From assembly GCA_947452905.1 (NCBI GenBank), contig CANGEP010000002.1:62001-126000 (forward strand): a stretch of DNA of 64,000 nucleotides, in the 5' to 3' direction. The translations under genes were made by a program, and so were the position numbers. Positions 36,907 through 45,596 of this stretch are shown here, piece after piece. Below the pieces are notes generated by a model. That model did no database searches, had not been told where the DNA came from, and saw only the letters and a program-made list of their open reading frames with translations. Source of the DNA: Bacteroidota bacterium (GTDB lineage Bacteria; Bacteroidota; Bacteroidia; Chitinophagales; Chitinophagaceae). Within the stretch, counting starts at the first letter, position 1, and the number at the start of each line of letters is the position of its first letter.

Positions 36907-38064
36907 TTAATTGGAGTTATTGGCTCGATATACTCTTAAAAAATTTCCTCCTAATACCTTTGCGATATCAGCATCTTTATATCCACGCTTAATAAGTGCT
37001 TTAGTAAATTCAGGATAATCTAATACAGTTTTTAATTGTAAGGGTGCAGAATCTATACCATCAAAATCGGAACCTAATCCTACATGATCAATGCCAATGA
37101 GTTTCACGATATGGTCAAAGTGATGCATCAATACTTCGATATCTGGTTTTATAGCGTCCGACTCTGCTTTGTATTTAGTAACAATCACGCCAAGTGTATA
37201 TTCTTTTTGCATACCAGTAGCAATCAAAGAGTCAATCTCCTTACTATGTGCTTTGTAAAAAGCAGCTGCTTTTTTTCCGTAAGTACTATCTAAAAAAGCA
37301 GAATAAAAATTTAAATGAATAACACCACCATTTTTTCCTACTGCTTTAATCTGGTCGTCTTTTAAATTTCTAGAAACTGGATTAATGGAGAACGCATCGC
37401 TATGAGAGGCGATGACAGGCTTGGTAGTGGTTTTAATCGCATCCCAAAAAGTAGCTTCGCCCACATGAGAAATATCTACGATGATACCCAATTTATTCAT
37501 GCGTTTAATAACCTCTTTACCAAAAGGGGTTAAGCCTCGGGGACCTTTATATTTAGGATCTTTTTCGTCGGCGTGTGAACTTGCCCAACTAGGAGAATTA
37601 TTCCAAGTAAGCGTCATGTAACGAACGCCTCTTTTGTAAAATGTATCTAATTTATTAATATCATCTTCTATCATATGTCCACCTTCTACACCATATTGAG
37701 CAACTAATTTTCCCTCTTTTAGTGCTTGGTCAATTTGTTTCCAAGTTTTTGCTACTACCATTTTAGAGGGATTTCTTTTGGCCACTGCATCAAGGGTATC
37801 CATTTCTCTCATCGCCCATGCGTAGGGATTTTTTTTATCACCATCACACCAAATGGAGAATAATTGATAATCCAATCCACCTTGTTTGAATCTGGCCAAA
37901 TCGGAGTGATTAATACCTCTTAGATCTTGGTCTAAGCTTACATTTTTCTCGATACATGCTGTAACTGCGTCATTATGGGTGTCCACCACGACGGATTTAA
38001 AATGAATCGCTTGAGCGCCAGCAGTGAATGAAAAGGCTAGGAAAAAGGGTACTAAGTATTTCAT
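36907..38064 (-). CDS. Secreted membrane-dipeptidase-family (M19) peptidase
   Basis: I start it at the ATG at 38064, giving 385 residues with a signal peptide (MKYLVPFFLAFSFTAGAQA). A longer frame to 38112 would bury that signal. The M19 zinc sites are visible: H30 and D32 in VDTHND, the bridging glutamate in GVEGGHMI, histidines in VDISHVGEATFWD and VIASHSDAF, and an aspartate in GLGSDFDGI. The family hydrolyses dipeptides, including D-amino-acid-containing ones, in the periplasm. It is expressed divergently from prfA with a 60-bp spacer. Confidence 0.93.
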   Translation of the reverse strand: MKYLVPFFLAFSFTAGAQAIHFKSVVVDTHNDAVTACIEKNVSLDQDLRGINHSDLARFKQGGLDYQLFSIWCDGDKKNPYAWAMREMDTLDAVAKRNPSKMVVAKTWKQIDQALKEGKLVAQYGVEGGHMIEDDINKLDTFYKRGVRYMTLTWNNSPSWASSHADEKDPKYKGPRGLTPFGKEVIKRMNKLGIIVDISHVGEATFWDAIKTTTKPVIASHSDAFSINPVSRNLKDDQIKAVGKNGGVIHLNFYSAFLDSTYGKKAAAFYKAHSKEIDSLIATGMQKEYTLGVIVTKYKAESDAIKPDIEVLMHHFDHIVKLIGIDHVGLGSDFDGIDSAPLQLKTVLDYPEFTKALIKRGYKDADIAKVLGGNFLRVYRANNSN

Positions 38065-38099
38065 AAGATGGGAATGTTTTAATTGACAACTAAAATAGC

Positions 38100-38107
38100 T
38101 ATTTTTG
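38100..38107 (+). promoter_or_regulatory. -7 box of prfA
   Basis: TATTTTTG matches TAnnTTTG, 17 nt before the prfA ATG at 38125. A TTT occupies the position 19 nt upstream. It shows that an apparent start at 38083 is upstream of the promoter and therefore wrong. Confidence 0.55.
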
Positions 38108-38124
38108 CGCACAGAAAAACGACT

Positions 38125-39189
38125 ATGTTAGATAAATTAGAAGCCATAAAAGCAAGATTTGACCAGGTTGGGGTGGCTTTGACCAATCCAGAAATCATTA
38201 ATAACCAGACTGAATTTGGTAAATTAAGTAAGGAATATCGCTCTTTAGAGAAGATGGTTATTCCTTATGAGCGTTATGTGAAGGTTTTATCTGAACATCA
38301 ATTTGCCAAAGAAACCTTGAATGGGGATGATGCCGATATGCGTGAATTGGCTAAAATGGAATTGCCAGCTTTAGAAGAAGAAAAAGAAGTGTTAGAAAAA
38401 GAGTTGACAAAGTTATTGATTCCCAAAGATCCTCAGGATGACAAAAATGCTATTATTGAATTAAGAGCAGGTACTGGTGGAGATGAAGCGAGTTTATTTG
38501 TGGGCGATTTATTAAATATGTACACAAGGTATTGTCAACGCAAAGGATGGAAATTAGCCATTGCGAGTGAGAGTGAAGGAACAGTGGGTGGATACAAAGA
38601 AGTTATTTTGGAAGTTACAGGCGAAGATGTATATGGTACTTTAAAATTTGAATCGGGAGTGCATCGTGTACAAAGAGTACCCAGTACCGAGACACAAGGT
38701 AGGGTGCATACCTCAGCGGCAACGGTGGCGGTGATGCCTGAAGCCGAAGAAGTAGATTTTGTGTTAAACCCTGCCGATGTAAAAATGGAAACAGCAAGAA
38801 GTGGTGGCGCGGGAGGTCAAAACGTAAACAAAGTAGAGACCAAAGTAATGTTAACCCACATACCTACTGGCACAGTAATTATTTGTCAAACAGAAAGATC
38901 TCAGCTAGGCAATAGAGAAAAGGCGATGGGGATGCTGCGTACTAAGTTATTTGAAGAGCAAGTTCGTAAACAAGAAGATGAAATTTCGAGACATCGTAAA
39001 ACTTTGGTGAGTACTGGTGACAGAAGCGCAAAAATTAGAACCTATAACTGGCCACAAGGGCGTGTTACAGATCATCGTGTAAATGTTACTTCCTATAATT
39101 TAGATGCTGTTGTAAATGGTGATATAGATGAATTTATTGAAGCCTTACAAATGGCAGAAAACGCCGAGAAAATGTTGGTACAGAATTAA
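38125..39189 (+). CDS. prfA: Peptide chain release factor 1
   Basis: RF1 reads UAA and UAG stop codons and triggers peptide release. The 354-residue product starting at 38125 ([12 protein letters not shown]) has the usual N-terminus. The anticodon-like P-x-T tripeptide is PST at 186-188, and the catalytic GGQ is at 230-232 in [14 protein letters not shown]. The PxT motif rather than SPF identifies RF1 and not RF2. The gene is monocistronic and converges with a 1-bp gap on a hypothetical gene. Confidence 0.97.
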   Translation: MLDKLEAIKARFDQVGVALTNPEIINNQTEFGKLSKEYRSLEKMVIPYERYVKVLSEHQFAKETLNGDDADMRELAKMELPALEEEKEVLEKELTKLLIPKDPQDDKNAIIELRAGTGGDEASLFVGDLLNMYTRYCQRKGWKLAIASESEGTVGGYKEVILEVTGEDVYGTLKFESGVHRVQRVPSTETQGRVHTSAATVAVMPEAEEVDFVLNPADVKMETARSGGAGGQNVNKVETKVMLTHIPTGTVIICQTERSQLGNREKAMGMLRTKLFEEQVRKQEDEISRHRKTLVSTGDRSAKIRTYNWPQGRVTDHRVNVTSYNLDAVVNGDIDEFIEALQMAENAEKMLVQN

Positions 39190-39190
39190 T

Positions 39191-39559
39191 TTACTTTTCT
39201 TTTTTTAAAGAATAAAAAATTGAAATAACCTGTATAAAAATAAATACAAATAAAGTTAACAAAGTGTATATCCTGTTTAGGCCTTCTGAATATGATAAAA
39301 AGCTTCTTGATGTTATAAATAAGGCCAAAGAAGTAAAATAGGAGCAAGTAATCATTATTTGTATAATACAATTCTTATAATAAAAATTGACAAGTATTAA
39401 AACAGTGCCAATTATTGCAAATATTGCATAATAGCTTGTGCTAATTAGTCCACTTATAAAAGTTAAAAAGTAGAAGAAAGGTATTGTTTGCCCATAAAAA
39501 ATAATACAAAAGAAACTTATTATCTGTAGAAATGGATGAGTTAAAAATCTGAGTTTCAT
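39191..39559 (-). CDS. Hypothetical four-helix membrane protein
   Basis: The 122-residue protein is almost entirely hydrophobic, with four predicted helices (about 8-24, 28-55, 62-82 and 92-115) and a basic C-terminus. I recognise no family. It lies 12 bp downstream of the lipoprotein gene and is probably cotranscribed with it. The coding sequence is visibly richer in A/T than its neighbours and uses many rare hydrophobic codons, as expected for poorly conserved or recently acquired DNA. Confidence 0.6.
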   Translation of the reverse strand: MKLRFLTHPFLQIISFFCIIFYGQTIPFFYFLTFISGLISTSYYAIFAIIGTVLILVNFYYKNCIIQIMITCSYFTSLALFITSRSFLSYSEGLNRIYTLLTLFVFIFIQVISIFYSLKKEK

Positions 39560-39571
39560 TATTTATTAAGT

Positions 39572-40786
39572 TTAATTACAGGGGCCATAACTTGCTTTTG
39601 CATTTTCAGGCAAAGAGAAACATATTGCTTCATTGTTATAGTTACTTAGGTTTTTAATTGCAGCATAAACAGATTGGGGTGTATTTGTGTTTATGCCAAA
39701 ATCCGGATTTGCGTTTAAATTATTTCTAAAAGAATTAAATACTCCTAATGCAAATGTAGCACAATTGAAATTGTAAAAGTTATATTCATGAGTGCTAAAT
39801 GTACTAGCATTATTTAACGCATTTTGGAATTCTAAACTATTTACTTCAATACTATATTGAGCGTTGTATGGATGCATCTCATCATCAACAAGAATAGATG
39901 GGATAGTTGATAAAGATGGCACACTTGGGTAAAATCCAATGTTTTGAGAAATTTCACCACCTGTTATTGGGTTAGATTTGGTTAATGTAATAAAAACATG
40001 ACCTGGACTTAATTCAAGATTAAGAGCATACATCCATGGATATCTGTCAATAGGCACATCTGTTGAAATTGAAATTTTATATTTAGCGCCATTATCGGAA
40101 ATTGTTCCAAAACAATCAATAAAACTTTTTAAAGTTCTAGGCTTCTTTTTAATTGGATCTTCTATATCTAATGTTATAATACTCTCGTTTAAATCCGAAC
40201 TTTCCATTTCTAAGTTAATATAACAACTTGAAATCTGTTTATCAAAAAGTAACATCATGCTTAACCAAAGTGATACGTGTTTATATCCTGTAACTAAAAC
40301 TTCAGGTGCATAATATAAATCATCATCGTCAAATATTATCTTTTCTTTAGTAGAGTTACTTGAAATATTTTCAATCTTGTTTGTGGAAGCCTTTCCATTA
40401 ACAATGTTGGAATTCATTAAGATATCATATTTTAAATTCTTTATTTTTAAGTCACCATTAAATGTATTTTCATTTTCCGTGATTTCCCTTGTTAGGCTAA
40501 TGATGTTCACAAAGCGTTTATTTTTTATTTTATCTATTTTTATAAAAACAAGCTTATATAGATATTTAGTTGAATTTAGTTTAAATTTAATAATCTCTGT
40601 ACTATCATTGTTTAGAGCTATATCATATCTATTGAAATCTATATTTTTCAAATCTTCTGTATTTAAACTATCTTTTAAAATAGCGATAGTTTTATCTAGA
40701 TATGTATCCGCTTGTATAGATGTTTGATTTTTCACGCATGAAATAATCACCAAGCACAGCAAAAGATAAATTATTTTTTTTAACAT
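39572..40786 (-). CDS. Hypothetical lipoprotein with a possible permuted papain-like (NlpC/P60-LRAT-type) C-terminal domain
   Basis: The 404-residue protein has a lipoprotein signal (VIISC, lipidated Cys17). Residues about 25-245 are polar and beta-rich without a family I know. The C-terminal third contains PGHVFITLTK (His263), NIGFYP, and then YNFYNFNCATFALGVFN with Cys342 at the start of a helix. A histidine-bearing strand followed by Asn-Cys-x-x-Phe-Ala is the order seen in circularly permuted NlpC/P60-like hydrolases (LRAT, YiiX and PPPDE groups). Catalytic function is inference. It is probably the first gene of an operon with the membrane protein gene that follows, and two inverted repeats precede it. 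Confidence 0.65.
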   Translation of the reverse strand: MLKKIIYLLLCLVIISCVKNQTSIQADTYLDKTIAILKDSLNTEDLKNIDFNRYDIALNNDSTEIIKFKLNSTKYLYKLVFIKIDKIKNKRFVNIISLTREITENENTFNGDLKIKNLKYDILMNSNIVNGKASTNKIENISSNSTKEKIIFDDDDLYYAPEVLVTGYKHVSLWLSMMLLFDKQISSCYINLEMESSDLNESIITLDIEDPIKKKPRTLKSFIDCFGTISDNGAKYKISISTDVPIDRYPWMYALNLELSPGHVFITLTKSNPITGGEISQNIGFYPSVPSLSTIPSILVDDEMHPYNAQYSIEVNSLEFQNALNNASTFSTHEYNFYNFNCATFALGVFNSFRNNLNANPDFGINTNTPQSVYAAIKNLSNYNNEAICFSLPENAKASYGPCN

Positions 40787-40823
40787 ATTGTTTGATTTAA
40801 TTTTTTAAAGAAAGTCAAACAAT
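40787..40823. promoter_or_regulatory. Inverted repeat directly upstream of the lipoprotein start codon
   Basis: ATTGTTTGA (40787-40795) and TCAAACAAT (40815-40823) are perfect 9-bp inverted copies separated by 19 bp, abutting the ATG at 40786. This could be an operator or an mRNA hairpin covering the start. Confidence 0.5.
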
Positions 40824-40833
40824 CAATATATTA

Positions 40834-40853
40834 TTTAAGTATTAATACTTAAA
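40834..40853. promoter_or_regulatory. Perfect 20-bp AT-rich palindrome
   Basis: TTTAAGTATTAATACTTAAA is perfectly self-complementary. It lies 48-67 bp upstream of the lipoprotein gene and 9 bp before the galE terminator, a position suited to a dimeric repressor. It could also be chance in AT-rich DNA. Confidence 0.45.
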
Positions 40854-40862
40854 TTCTGATAT

Positions 40863-40895
40863 AAAAAAGGGTCTCAAAAATTGAGACCCTTTTTT
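40863..40895 (-). terminator. Terminator of galE
   Basis: AAAAAAGGGTCTCAA and TTGAGACCCTTTTTT form a 15-bp perfect stem with a 3-nt loop. The stem base overlaps the galE stop codon region on the minus strand. Confidence 0.92.
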
Positions 40896-41910
40896 ATTGA
40901 GCTAGGCTTTGTTCCCACTGCCATGCAGTAAGCATCATTTCTTCTAATCCATATTTACAAGTCCAACCTAATTGTTGAACCGCTTTATCGTTATTAGCAT
41001 AAATAGCTACTATATCACCAGCTCTTCTAGGGCCGATTTCATAATTTAAAGCAACACCAGAAACTTTTTCAAAAGCTTTAATGGCCTCTAATACCGTTAT
41101 ACCGTTGCCTGTGCCAAGGTTAAATACATCACAAGATTTTTCGGTATTGTTTTTTATGGAATATTGTAAAGCCAAAGTGTGGGCATGAGCAATATCACAA
41201 ACATGTATGTAGTCTCTAATGCAAGAGCCATCTCTGGTATCATAATCATTCCCATGCACTTGCATTGTTGGTAATTTGCCAATTGCTGTTTGTGTTATAG
41301 CTGGCACCAAATTTTGGGGGCGACCAATGGGGAGTTCTCCAATAGCAGTGCTAGGGTGAGCACCCACTGGATTAAAATACCTCAATAAGATAGTTGACAA
41401 TGGGTAGGTAAATGCAGCGTCCCTTACAATGGTTTCACCCATTTGTTTTGTTGCTCCATAGGGGGAGGCAGCGGTTTGTAAAGGCGTTAGTTCGGTTACA
41501 GGAATATGATCAGGATTGCCGTATACAGTGCAAGAGGAAGAAAAGATAAAATGTTTTGCTTTGTACTTGACAGCTAAATTTAATAAGTGTACTAAGGAAA
41601 ATAAATTATTCTCATAATAGTCGAGTGGCTTTTCTACAGATTCACCTACTGCTTTATACGCTGCAAAATGAATGATGCCTGTAATGCCGGGATTTTCTTT
41701 AAAAATTGTTTCGGTAGCCTCTTTGTTCGTTAAATCAACCGTATAATTTTTAATTCTTTTGCCGGTAATTTTTTCTATGCCATCCAAAGATTTATCAGAA
41801 GCGCGGGATAAATTATCCACTGAGATTACATTGAATCCATTTTCAATTAAATCAACGATGGTATGAGCCCCAATAAATCCACAACCTCCTGTAACTAATA
41901 TGGTTTGCAT
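40894..41910 (-). CDS. galE: UDP-glucose 4-epimerase
   Basis: This extended short-chain dehydrogenase interconverts UDP-glucose and UDP-galactose for glycan synthesis. The 338-residue product has the NAD-binding GGCGFIGAHT (about 8-17), DLTNKEA and FAAYKAVGES, the catalytic SSSCTVYG serine region, and the YGATK motif with catalytic Tyr and Lys (about 150-155). The length and motifs match GalE rather than the shorter UDP-glucuronate relatives. It is 40 bp downstream of the histidine kinase gene and may share its transcript. Confidence 0.94.
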   Translation of the reverse strand: MQTILVTGGCGFIGAHTIVDLIENGFNVISVDNLSRASDKSLDGIEKITGKRIKNYTVDLTNKEATETIFKENPGITGIIHFAAYKAVGESVEKPLDYYENNLFSLVHLLNLAVKYKAKHFIFSSSCTVYGNPDHIPVTELTPLQTAASPYGATKQMGETIVRDAAFTYPLSTILLRYFNPVGAHPSTAIGELPIGRPQNLVPAITQTAIGKLPTMQVHGNDYDTRDGSCIRDYIHVCDIAHAHTLALQYSIKNNTEKSCDVFNLGTGNGITVLEAIKAFEKVSGVALNYEIGPRRAGDIVAIYANNDKAVQQLGWTCKYGLEEMMLTAWQWEQSLAQ

Positions 41911-41950
41911 TAAAAAAATTTAGAATACAAAGAAACGAAAAAAAAAGACA

Positions 41951-42997
41951 CTAACCTTTAGCAGCTAAAGTAAAACCAACGGTTGTGCCAACATTAAGCG
42001 TACTACGAATATGCATATTTTCTTGGTGGGCTTCTATAATATGTTTGCAAATGGCAAGTCCAAGACCCGTACCACCAATCTCTCTACTTCTGGCATCATC
42101 TGTACGATAAAAGCGTTCAAATAATCTGGGAATATGTTCTTCGGCAATACCAATGCCGTTATCGCTAAATTCTACAAGTATTTTAGAGCCTTCAATTTTA
42201 TAAATACTGGCTATTATTTCGCCATCTATTTTTCCGTATTTAGCAGCATTTGATAGAATATTAACTACCACCTGATAAATTTTATTTTTGTCTGCAAAAA
42301 CATAGATGGGCTCTTCTGAGCCTTTTTTATAATGAAACTGAATATTTTTTTTAAGCCATTTTACACTTAAATTTTGAACTGCTTCGGTAATTATGTCTTG
42401 TATAATAAAAGACTGTTTCAAAATGGGGTCTTTATTTATTTCTAAATTAGTGATGGTGTCCACATCATTTAGTAAACCTACTAAGCGTTGTACATTAGCC
42501 TGTGCTTGCAAAACAAATTTTTGTCCTAATTTTTGATCTTCCATAGCACCATCCGCCAGCAATTCTAAATAACCTTGTATCGAAAAAATAGGGGTCTTAA
42601 TTTCGTGAGAAAGATTTTGTAAAAATTCTTTTCTGAAAGCCTCATTGGATTGTAACAGTTGAATTTCTTCCGCCTTTTGTGCTGCCCATAATTCAACATC
42701 TGCTCTTACATCATCAATACCTTTTTGCGGGAGTATGTATTTTTGATAAGCTTCTTCTCTTTTGGTGGCTTTAGTTGAGGATATTAATTTATAGATGAGC
42801 TTTATTTTACGATAAATAAAATATTCTAAAATTTGGTATACTAAAACGTAAATAACAATAAAGCAAGCAACAAAATAAGCAAGTAATAATTTCCAATCGG
42901 CAATTAAAACAAAAACACTAAGTCCAATTAAACTTGACAAGATTAGCGCTGTTAACGCAGCCAATTGTTTAGGAGAAAGATTATTGTTTGTAAACAT
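41951..42997 (-). CDS. PhoR-like sensor histidine kinase
   Basis: The 348-residue protein has two N-terminal helices (about 12-33 and 37-58) with almost no periplasmic loop between them. A linker follows, then the dimerisation/phosphoacceptor box FLQNLSHEIKTPIFSIQGYLE with H131, and the ATPase domain with N (NILSNAAKYG), G1 (FSDNGIGI), F (RLFERFYRTD) and G2 (GGTGLGLAI) boxes. The lack of a sensor loop suggests that it senses the membrane or a partner protein, as PhoR does through PstSCAB-PhoU. It lies 45 bp downstream of its response regulator gene. Confidence 0.93.
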   Translation of the reverse strand: MFTNNNLSPKQLAALTALILSSLIGLSVFVLIADWKLLLAYFVACFIVIYVLVYQILEYFIYRKIKLIYKLISSTKATKREEAYQKYILPQKGIDDVRADVELWAAQKAEEIQLLQSNEAFRKEFLQNLSHEIKTPIFSIQGYLELLADGAMEDQKLGQKFVLQAQANVQRLVGLLNDVDTITNLEINKDPILKQSFIIQDIITEAVQNLSVKWLKKNIQFHYKKGSEEPIYVFADKNKIYQVVVNILSNAAKYGKIDGEIIASIYKIEGSKILVEFSDNGIGIAEEHIPRLFERFYRTDDARSREIGGTGLGLAICKHIIEAHQENMHIRSTLNVGTTVGFTLAAKG

Positions 42998-43042
42998 GAA
43001 AGTTAAACGGGCTATGCCTATAACGAAGTTAGCTATTTATTA

Positions 43043-43726
43043 CTAATAATCGAATTTGTACCCTACTCCTTTAACGGTGGTAATACAATCGATACCTAGT
43101 TTAACTCTAATCTTACGCACATGTACGTCGATGGTTCGGTCCCCAACAATTACATCGTTTCCCCAAACTTGAGAAAGTATTTCATTGCGTAAAAAAACTC
43201 TGCCTGGTTGAGAGGCCAATAAGTACAAAAGTTCAAACTCTTTCTTAGCAAGTGTGTGCACCACACCGTTGAGGGTAGTTTTATACTGAACAGGATCTAT
43301 GGATAAGTCTCGAACATTTACTGTTTTAGATTCGGTGCCAGAAGGTTGTATTCTTCTAAATAAAGCAGTAATTCTACTTATTAAAACTTTGGGGCTTATC
43401 GGCTTGCTTACAAAATCGTCGCCACCTAATTCTAACCCTTTAATATGAGATGCTTCGTCATTTAATGCAGTAAGCAGTACAATTAATGTTTGATCAAATT
43501 GTTGATTAGATCTTAAATATTCGCAAACCTCAAACCCATTTCGTTTAGGCATCATGATATCTAAAATGATACAATCTGGCGTAAACTGTTTTGCTTTTTC
43601 AATAGCTTCGGCACCATCTTTGGCACTAATCACTTCAAACCCGGCTTTAAGTAAATGATAACTGATTATCTCAATGATATCTGGCTCGTCGTCGGCAATT
43701 AATATTTTGATAGGGGTATTTTCCAT
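43043..43726 (-). CDS. OmpR/PhoB-family response regulator
   Basis: The 227-residue protein has a receiver domain (1-120) with acidic pocket D12/D13, phosphoacceptor D56 in ILDIMMPKRNG, and the lysine in VSKPISPK. The winged-helix DNA-binding domain (about 130-227) includes EFELLYLLASQPGRVFLRNEIL and VIVGDRTIDVHVRKIR. With the next gene it forms a two-component system. PhoB/PhoR-like regulation of phosphate genes is plausible, but no pst genes are in the window. It has the best promoter in the window. Confidence 0.94.
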   Translation of the reverse strand: MENTPIKILIADDEPDIIEIISYHLLKAGFEVISAKDGAEAIEKAKQFTPDCIILDIMMPKRNGFEVCEYLRSNQQFDQTLIVLLTALNDEASHIKGLELGGDDFVSKPISPKVLISRITALFRRIQPSGTESKTVNVRDLSIDPVQYKTTLNGVVHTLAKKEFELLYLLASQPGRVFLRNEILSQVWGNDVIVGDRTIDVHVRKIRVKLGIDCITTVKGVGYKFDY

Positions 43727-43739
43727 GGGCTTGAGGATT

Positions 43740-43769
43740 CAAAAATAACCTTTATAAGGCATAAGCCAA
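43740..43769 (-). promoter_or_regulatory. Consensus Bacteroidota promoter of the two-component operon
   Basis: The minus strand has TTG (43769-43767), exactly 19 nt of spacer, and TATTTTTG (43747-43740), matching both elements of the TTG-N19-TAnnTTTG consensus. The predicted start gives a leader of about 10 nt before the ATG at 43726. Confidence 0.8.
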
Positions 43770-43793
43770 CCAGGATTTTAGATTATCAAATTG

Positions 43794-44447
43794 TTAAGCC
43801 TTTAGTATATGTAATATATATGGGTTGCTTTTTTTCTCTCTTCCCCAGGTAGTAACAGGGCCATGTCCTGAGTAAATTTTCATGGTTTCAGGTAGAGGTA
43901 ATATTTGAGTACGAATACTTTCTATTAGTTCTAAGGGATTACTTCCAGGCAGGTCGGTTCGGCCAACTCCATCTTTAAAAATTAAGTCACCTCCTATTAA
44001 AAAATCCTGCTCTTTATGATAAAAACACACACTGCCGGGGGAATGTCCTGGGGTTTCTAAAACTAAAAAAGCATCCATGTCAAATTGAATTACTTGATCT
44101 TGTTGTATATAAGCTACTTTTCCTTGGTAAGGCTCACAAGGCACCCCCCATCTAGCACCCCCTTCTGGTAAACGATCTATAACTGCTTGCTCTTTTTGGT
44201 GAAACAAAGCGGTGAGTCCATATTTTTCGGCCACAAAATTATTGCCAAAGACATGATCTAAATGACAATGTGTATTAAGTAAAATGGCGGGAGTCAATTT
44301 TTTATCACTAATAAATTCAGCTAAAATGTTTTGTTCGTTTTTTAAGTAACATCCTGGATCTATGATAATGGCATTCTTTTTTTCATTGTAAATTACATAA
44401 GTGTTTTCCTGAAAAGCATTAAAACAAAAATCTTGTATTTGTAACAT
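43794..44447 (-). CDS. Metallo-beta-lactamase-fold hydrolase (glyoxalase II-like)
   Basis: I start it at the ATG at 44447 (217 residues). This leaves a 4-bp gap to the pyrD stop, whereas the longer frame would overlap pyrD by 17 bp. The motif HCHLDH (H60, H62, D64, H65), GHSPGSVCFY (third-site histidine near 132), GGDLIF (near 150) and YSGHGP (near 193) match the short glyoxalase II-like hydrolases (YcbL group), which lack the C-terminal glutathione-binding domain. A role in thioester detoxification is inferred. It appears cotranscribed with pyrD. Confidence 0.88.
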   Translation of the reverse strand: MLQIQDFCFNAFQENTYVIYNEKKNAIIIDPGCYLKNEQNILAEFISDKKLTPAILLNTHCHLDHVFGNNFVAEKYGLTALFHQKEQAVIDRLPEGGARWGVPCEPYQGKVAYIQQDQVIQFDMDAFLVLETPGHSPGSVCFYHKEQDFLIGGDLIFKDGVGRTDLPGSNPLELIESIRTQILPLPETMKIYSGHGPVTTWGREKKSNPYILHILKA

Positions 44448-44451
44448 GAAT

Positions 44452-45495
44452 TTAGAATTTGGATGCACGTAACGATGTGCAAATATTTTTTACAATACTA
44501 GGCCCTTCATAAACAAAACCCGTCCACACTTGTATCAAACTCGCGCCTGCGTTTAATTTTTCTTGCGCATCGGTTCCGTTAAAAATACCACCACTGGCAA
44601 TGATAGGGATTTGATTATTTAGCCCTTTGTGTAAATAAGATAAAACCTCGGTTGATTTTGATAAAAGTGGTGCGCCACTTAATCCTCCAGCGCCAATTAA
44701 TTCAGCTTTTGAAGCGTTTTTAGTATTTAATAAACTGCGATCTAAAGTAGTATTGCTGGATACTAGACCGTCAATTTTTACTTCCTGCGTTAAGGCAATA
44801 ATATCATCTAATGCGGAGGTTTCTAGATCAGGGGCAATTTTTAATAAAATAGGCTTTTGGTAAGTATTAATATTTTGCAATTCTGAAAATATTTTTCTGA
44901 GTGATTCTTTTTCTTGTAAAGCTCTTAGCCCTGGTGTATTGGGGGAACTTACATTGACTACAAAATAATCTACCACCTCTTGCAAACCTGTAAAATTGAT
45001 ACAATAGTCTTTCCATGCATCACTATTTTCAGTGACTTTATTTTTACCAATATTTCCGCCTATAATTATTGGAGCATGTGGTTTTTCTTTTCTCTTTTTT
45101 AATCGAGCACTTATTTTTTCAACTCCTTCATTATTAAAACCCATTCTATTAATTAATGCTTTCTGGCTAGGGAGTCTAAATAATCGGGGCGATGGATTAC
45201 CTGCTTGTGCTTTTGGTGTAACCGTTCCAATTTCAACAAAACCAAAACCAAGTAATGCCAAGACCTCCAAATGCTCGGCATTCTTATCAAAGCCCGCACC
45301 TAGTCCAACGGGGTTGGGAAAATGAAGGCCCCATAATTCTTTTGATAAATCCTGTTGAGGGTATTGGAAAAGATGGGCTAATGTTGTTGCTCCAAGTGGG
45401 AGAGATGCTGCTAAATGAAGCCCCTGCATAGAAACTTTATGGGCAGTCTCTGGAGGCATACAAAAAAGCAAATTTTTTAATAAGGGGTAAACCAT
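44452..45495 (-). CDS. pyrD: Dihydroorotate dehydrogenase (quinone), class 2
   Basis: This enzyme oxidises dihydroorotate to orotate with FMN, passing electrons to quinone at the inner membrane. The 347-residue product has the class 2 N-terminal helical extension (about 1-45, PLLKNLLFCMPPETAHK) that class 1 lacks. FMN and substrate motifs are LGAGFDKN, NRMGFNNEG, and VNVSSPNTPGLR with the catalytic serine. Others are KIAPDL, SNTT and IASGGIF. It has its own -7 box right before the ATG and leads a two-gene unit with the hydrolase. Confidence 0.96.
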   Translation of the reverse strand: MVYPLLKNLLFCMPPETAHKVSMQGLHLAASLPLGATTLAHLFQYPQQDLSKELWGLHFPNPVGLGAGFDKNAEHLEVLALLGFGFVEIGTVTPKAQAGNPSPRLFRLPSQKALINRMGFNNEGVEKISARLKKRKEKPHAPIIIGGNIGKNKVTENSDAWKDYCINFTGLQEVVDYFVVNVSSPNTPGLRALQEKESLRKIFSELQNINTYQKPILLKIAPDLETSALDDIIALTQEVKIDGLVSSNTTLDRSLLNTKNASKAELIGAGGLSGAPLLSKSTEVLSYLHKGLNNQIPIIASGGIFNGTDAQEKLNAGASLIQVWTGFVYEGPSIVKNICTSLRASKF

Positions 45496-45499
45496 GTCG

Positions 45500-45507
45500 C
45501 AAAATTA
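45500..45507 (-). promoter_or_regulatory. -7 box of pyrD, 4 nt before the ATG
   Basis: The minus strand reads TAATTTTG, a perfect match, then CGAC and the ATG at 45495. A TTT lies 21 nt upstream in place of the -33 TTG. A leaderless transcript is predicted. Confidence 0.6.
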
Positions 45508-45596
45508 CAATGAAATATTTAGTTGCATAAACAACTGTTTATAAAAATCACTACATTTAGGGTGAAATTGAATACTGATTTCTTAAATCCTATTAT

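Noticed and set aside
38083..38124. A possible 14-codon N-terminal extension of prfA
   Set aside because: It contains the -7 promoter box of prfA and would give RF1 an N-terminus not seen in the family.
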